Of a DNA stretch of 7,141 nucleotides, positions 5,701 through 7,141 are shown one piece after another. The DNA is taken from assembly GCA_018897225.1 (NCBI GenBank), contig JAHILC010000258.1:1-7141 (forward strand), given 5' to 3'. The notes beneath the pieces are model-generated. The model worked only from the letters and a program-made list of their open reading frames with translations, searched no databases and was not told the origin of the DNA. How positions within the stretch are numbered: position 1 is the first letter of the stretch; each line of letters begins with the position of its first letter. The position numbers and the translations under genes were made by a program. Source of the DNA: Actinomycetota bacterium. Its GTDB lineage: Bacteria; Actinomycetota; Humimicrobiia; Humimicrobiales; Humimicrobiaceae.

Positions 5701-7089
5701 AACAGGACAATTTATATCCCGTACATGGGAGATGGCGCTTATGCGATAAGCGCTGCTTTCAAATTCGCCGGAGTAAATGCTGAGGTGATGCAATCTGATC
5801 ATGAGACTCTGGAGATCGGGAGAAGGCATACCATTGGAAAGGAATGCTATCCATTCATAATTACTACTGGAGATATTTTAAAAACATTAAAACACAACGA
5901 CCCTAAAAAAGTTGCATTTCTAATGCCGCTGACTCACGGACCTTGCAGGTTTGGGCAATATAATAAGATGCAGAAGATTATAATTAAAGAGCAGGGATAT
6001 AATAATGTTCCCATAATAGCTCCCGGAGCGCCGGAGAGCAGTCAGTTTTACAAGGAATATGATATGCAAGGCAGTAAAGGTACAAGACTTCTATCACGTG
6101 CAATGGCTGGAACTTTTGCGGTTGATTATTTAAATAAATTTTTAAGGCATGTTAGGCCATTTGAGGTAAATAAAGGAGAAACAGATAGCATATATCAAGC
6201 GCATCTTAATAAAGTTTGCCAAATTATTGAAAATAAAGAAAACGCCAAAGTACTTGATAAGCTAGCTGGAGTGCTTGCACTGGCAAAAAAAGATTTTGAA
6301 AGCATTAAAAGAAAAGATGAAATAAAACCTGTCATTGGAATAGTAGGGGAAATTTATGTAAGGAATCATCCTTTCAGCAATAATGAAGTTGTAAGAAAAA
6401 TTGAAGAACTTGGCGGAGTAGTTGAAATACCTGATTTTGGAGAATGGCCTAATCATACAAATGCTACAAGCAAGCTCGATATTTCAATAAAGCAAAAAGA
6501 CCTTGCCTATAAAATTATGAAAAGCTTTGGTTTCAGTAAAGGCTACGAAAATAGCAATAACAATGGTTATGGTGACGGTTACGAAAACTCAAACTATTTT
6601 AATGACAGCAACAGTTTTTCAACATTAAAAAAGCATATCCCGAATTATGCGCAAGGACTTAAGTTCTTTATTGCAAACAGGATTTTTAAGCATGTGCTCG
6701 TAAATTATCATGAAATACTGGAAAAACCGTTGAAGGATTCAATGCTAGATCTGGAAGAGGCTGATATTTATGAAATCTGGGATAATGCTGAACCATACAT
6801 AATCAAATGGTTTGGTGAAGCTGCCCTGAGTGTAGGCAAATCGGTTGCCTGGATTAAAAAAGGGATAGACGGAATTGTAAATGTGCTTCCTTTTACCTGT
6901 ATGCCGGGAACTATGGTAACGGCTATTTCCAAAAGACTGCGGGAAGAATATGGTGTACCCTGGCTTAATCTTGCATTTGATGGTCTTGAGCAGGGAACTA
7001 GTGAAACTAGATTGGAAGCATTTATGTACCAGGCAAAAGGGTATAAACTCAGCAAGTTAAATAAAGAAAAAATGCTTACTATTCCGTAA
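2713..7089 (+). CDS. Giant tandem 2-hydroxyacyl-CoA dehydratase activase-related protein (two BcrAD/BadF ATPase domains plus DUF2229/HgdB-like C-terminal half)
   Basis: This is a 1458-residue cytoplasmic protein with no signal peptide or membrane segment seen. Domain 1 (about 3-255) and domain 2 (about 311-570) are activase ATPases. Each has a phosphate-1 motif (GYDIGAISVN; GVDVGSISTN), EIGGQDSK (102-109; 411-418), CAAGTGSFL (C124; C436), a second cysteine in GRC/ERC (C163; C475), and an adenosine-site region (FCGGV; FFQGAV). C592, C595, C599 and C618 form a short Cys4 segment. From 657 onward the protein is DUF2229/HgdB-like, with ETCFPMK (C709), MPCND (C740), YPCPF (C755), RPYNSCD, FGCGPDSF (C924), DEHTAGAGVITR, GKECYP (C1045), THGPCRFGQY (C1078), GEIYVRNHPFSN and PFTCMPG (C1396). 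Known activases hydrolyse ATP to push a low-potential electron into a dehydratase or a related cluster protein. The reaction of this long fused form is not known to me. It is transcribed alone in this window, divergent from gpsA. Confidence 0.9.
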   Translation: MDFYIGYDIGAISVNRVVIDSNKNIIDVLPYSRHYGEPVRLVAKDIEALAKRKDLGKISGIAFTGSGGKILASLLHADFINEIEAIITSIKYFYSDIKTVIEIGGQDSKFIDLVAGDYAMNELCAAGTGSFLDQQASRFNLTIEEFAELALKSKSPSTIAGRCSVFAKSDMIHLQQEAARDEDIALGLCYAMARSFKSGIVKGKKFQPPIIFCGGVSFNKAMGKAFEDILKEQVIIPEHRESIGAMGAALSLALKNHKQQVNLEEVGRALSDYLKNFKYKKETFKPLILEMSKLPTATGAKYDFKGKKIDAFIGVDVGSISTNVVAIDRDRKLIAKCYLRTAGRPIEAVRKGIEIIGNEIGDSIKVKAVGTTGSGRYLIGDLVGADTIINEITAQATAAANIDKTVDTIFEIGGQDSKYISLEKGVVVDFEMNKICAAGTGSFLEEQAERFDIKIEDFGGKALKAASPLNLGERCTVFMETNVYSHYQNGAGIEDILAGLAYSITINYINRVVGRKKIGNKIFFQGAVAYNQAVVAAFENYLGKEIIVPENHEVTGAIGTAIATLENEREETNFRGFSNIASIKYAQSSFECRSCPNMCEIKKVTFKGSKPLFYGGRCEKYEKVKSSGNGLVDLFAEREELLLGAYKKPDKEPIVSVKKIGIPFTMLTYEFYPFWDAFLSELGFEVVLSDKTNKKIINDGLGLVVAETCFPMKAVLGHVQNLLDKQVDYIFIPSIRDMPCNDNKIEGVRTGSYPCPFVQGMSTMVKASMNIDEDMLIDTLINFSFKEYLKENQLKKLAERLGKKGKIIKKAINHAQIAQQKFYTSVAQKGMEALNRLGPDQTAAVIVSRPYNSCDSSISMNIPGKLREIGMQAIPLDYLPLENIDLFEKWPNMYWEFGDRIMSAVEIIKKDKRLYPVYITNFGCGPDSFIMQYFEREMDRPFLKMEVDEHTAGAGVITRCEAFSDSLKNIKNLKEFHKFKSMGSIDKNDPPFKREDNRTIYIPYMGDGAYAISAAFKFAGVNAEVMQSDHETLEIGRRHTIGKECYPFIITTGDILKTLKHNDPKKVAFLMPLTHGPCRFGQYNKMQKIIIKEQGYNNVPIIAPGAPESSQFYKEYDMQGSKGTRLLSRAMAGTFAVDYLNKFLRHVRPFEVNKGETDSIYQAHLNKVCQIIENKENAKVLDKLAGVLALAKKDFESIKRKDEIKPVIGIVGEIYVRNHPFSNNEVVRKIEELGGVVEIPDFGEWPNHTNATSKLDISIKQKDLAYKIMKSFGFSKGYENSNNNGYGDGYENSNYFNDSNSFSTLKKHIPNYAQGLKFFIANRIFKHVLVNYHEILEKPLKDSMLDLEEADIYEIWDNAEPYIIKWFGEAALSVGKSVAWIKKGIDGIVNVLPFTCMPGTMVTAISKRLREEYGVPWLNLAFDGLEQGTSETRLEAFMYQAKGYKLSKLNKEKMLTIP
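6541..6594 (+). repeat. Imperfect 18-bp repeat encoding GYENSN twice
   Basis: GGCTACGAAAATAGCAAT (6541-6558) recurs as GGTTACGAAAACTCAAAC (6577-6594), 36 bp later and in frame. Both copies encode Gly-Tyr-Glu-Asn-Ser-Asn (residues 1277-1282 and 1289-1294). They lie in an Asn/Gly/Tyr/Ser-rich segment at about 1275-1302 that looks like a flexible insert or linker within the second dehydratase-like module. Confidence 0.6.
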
Positions 7090-7141
7090 ATAAATATACA
7101 ATGTTTACACTTGCTGAAATTTCAATTTCCTGAGGTAAAAT
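7090..7141 (+). other. Short 3' flank after the activase-like gene
   Basis: These are 52 AT-rich bases after the TAA stop. I see no GC-rich hairpin with a T tract, so there is no evident terminator. TGAGGT at 7131-7136 followed by ...AT at the last two bases could be the ribosome site and first two bases of the start of another gene, which would make the activase-like gene part of an operon. The window ends before this can be tested. Confidence 0.3.

Noticed and set aside
1..7141. CRISPR array, tRNA, rRNA, insertion sequence or phage attachment site
   Set aside because: No regularly spaced repeats, transposase coding, cloverleaf-like sequence or target-site duplications were seen on either strand.

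Overview
The window is AT-rich bacterial DNA with short intergenic gaps. It carries a gene family almost confined to strict anaerobes, the 2-hydroxyacyl-CoA dehydratase activase-related proteins. It most likely comes from an anaerobic, fermentative bacterium (Clostridia-like or an uncultured low-GC lineage). The sequence alone does not fix the taxon.

Left (1-1351, + strand): the C-terminal third of a thiamine-diphosphate-dependent 2-oxoacid/acetoin dehydrogenase E1 alpha subunit, cut by the window edge, followed at once by the E1 beta subunit. The two genes are in the same reading frame, separated by a single TAG. The E1 beta gene appears to begin at a non-AUG codon (best candidate ATT at 389). 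E1 beta ends the transcription unit: no E2 or E3 gene follows. The next gene is convergent, and a 15-bp perfect inverted repeat spanning both stop codons looks like a shared intrinsic terminator.

Middle (1357-2409, - strand): a somewhat divergent NAD(P)-dependent glycerol-3-phosphate dehydrogenase (GpsA family), which supplies sn-glycerol-3-phosphate for membrane lipids. A gap of about 300 bp separates it from the next, divergent gene. This gap should hold both promoters. It contains a 13-bp direct repeat at a 16-bp period and an open, start-less stretch of 44 codons that may be a gene remnant.

Right (2713-7089, + strand): one giant gene of 1458 codons. Its product has two activase-type (BcrAD/BadF, ASKHA-fold) ATPase domains, a Cys4 segment, and a C-terminal half that reads as two diverged copies of a dehydratase-like (DUF2229/HgdB-related) module. 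The cysteine spacing in both activase domains matches the classical activase, so one chain could hold the ATPase pseudo-dimer with its bridging iron-sulfur cluster. This is the most interesting object in the window. It looks like a single-chain ATP-driven low-potential electron-transfer protein, and I know of no established substrate for its family.

How the parts relate: E1 alpha and beta act together in one complex. GpsA and the giant activase-like protein are transcribed divergently. Nothing in the sequence ties either of them to the dehydrogenase.
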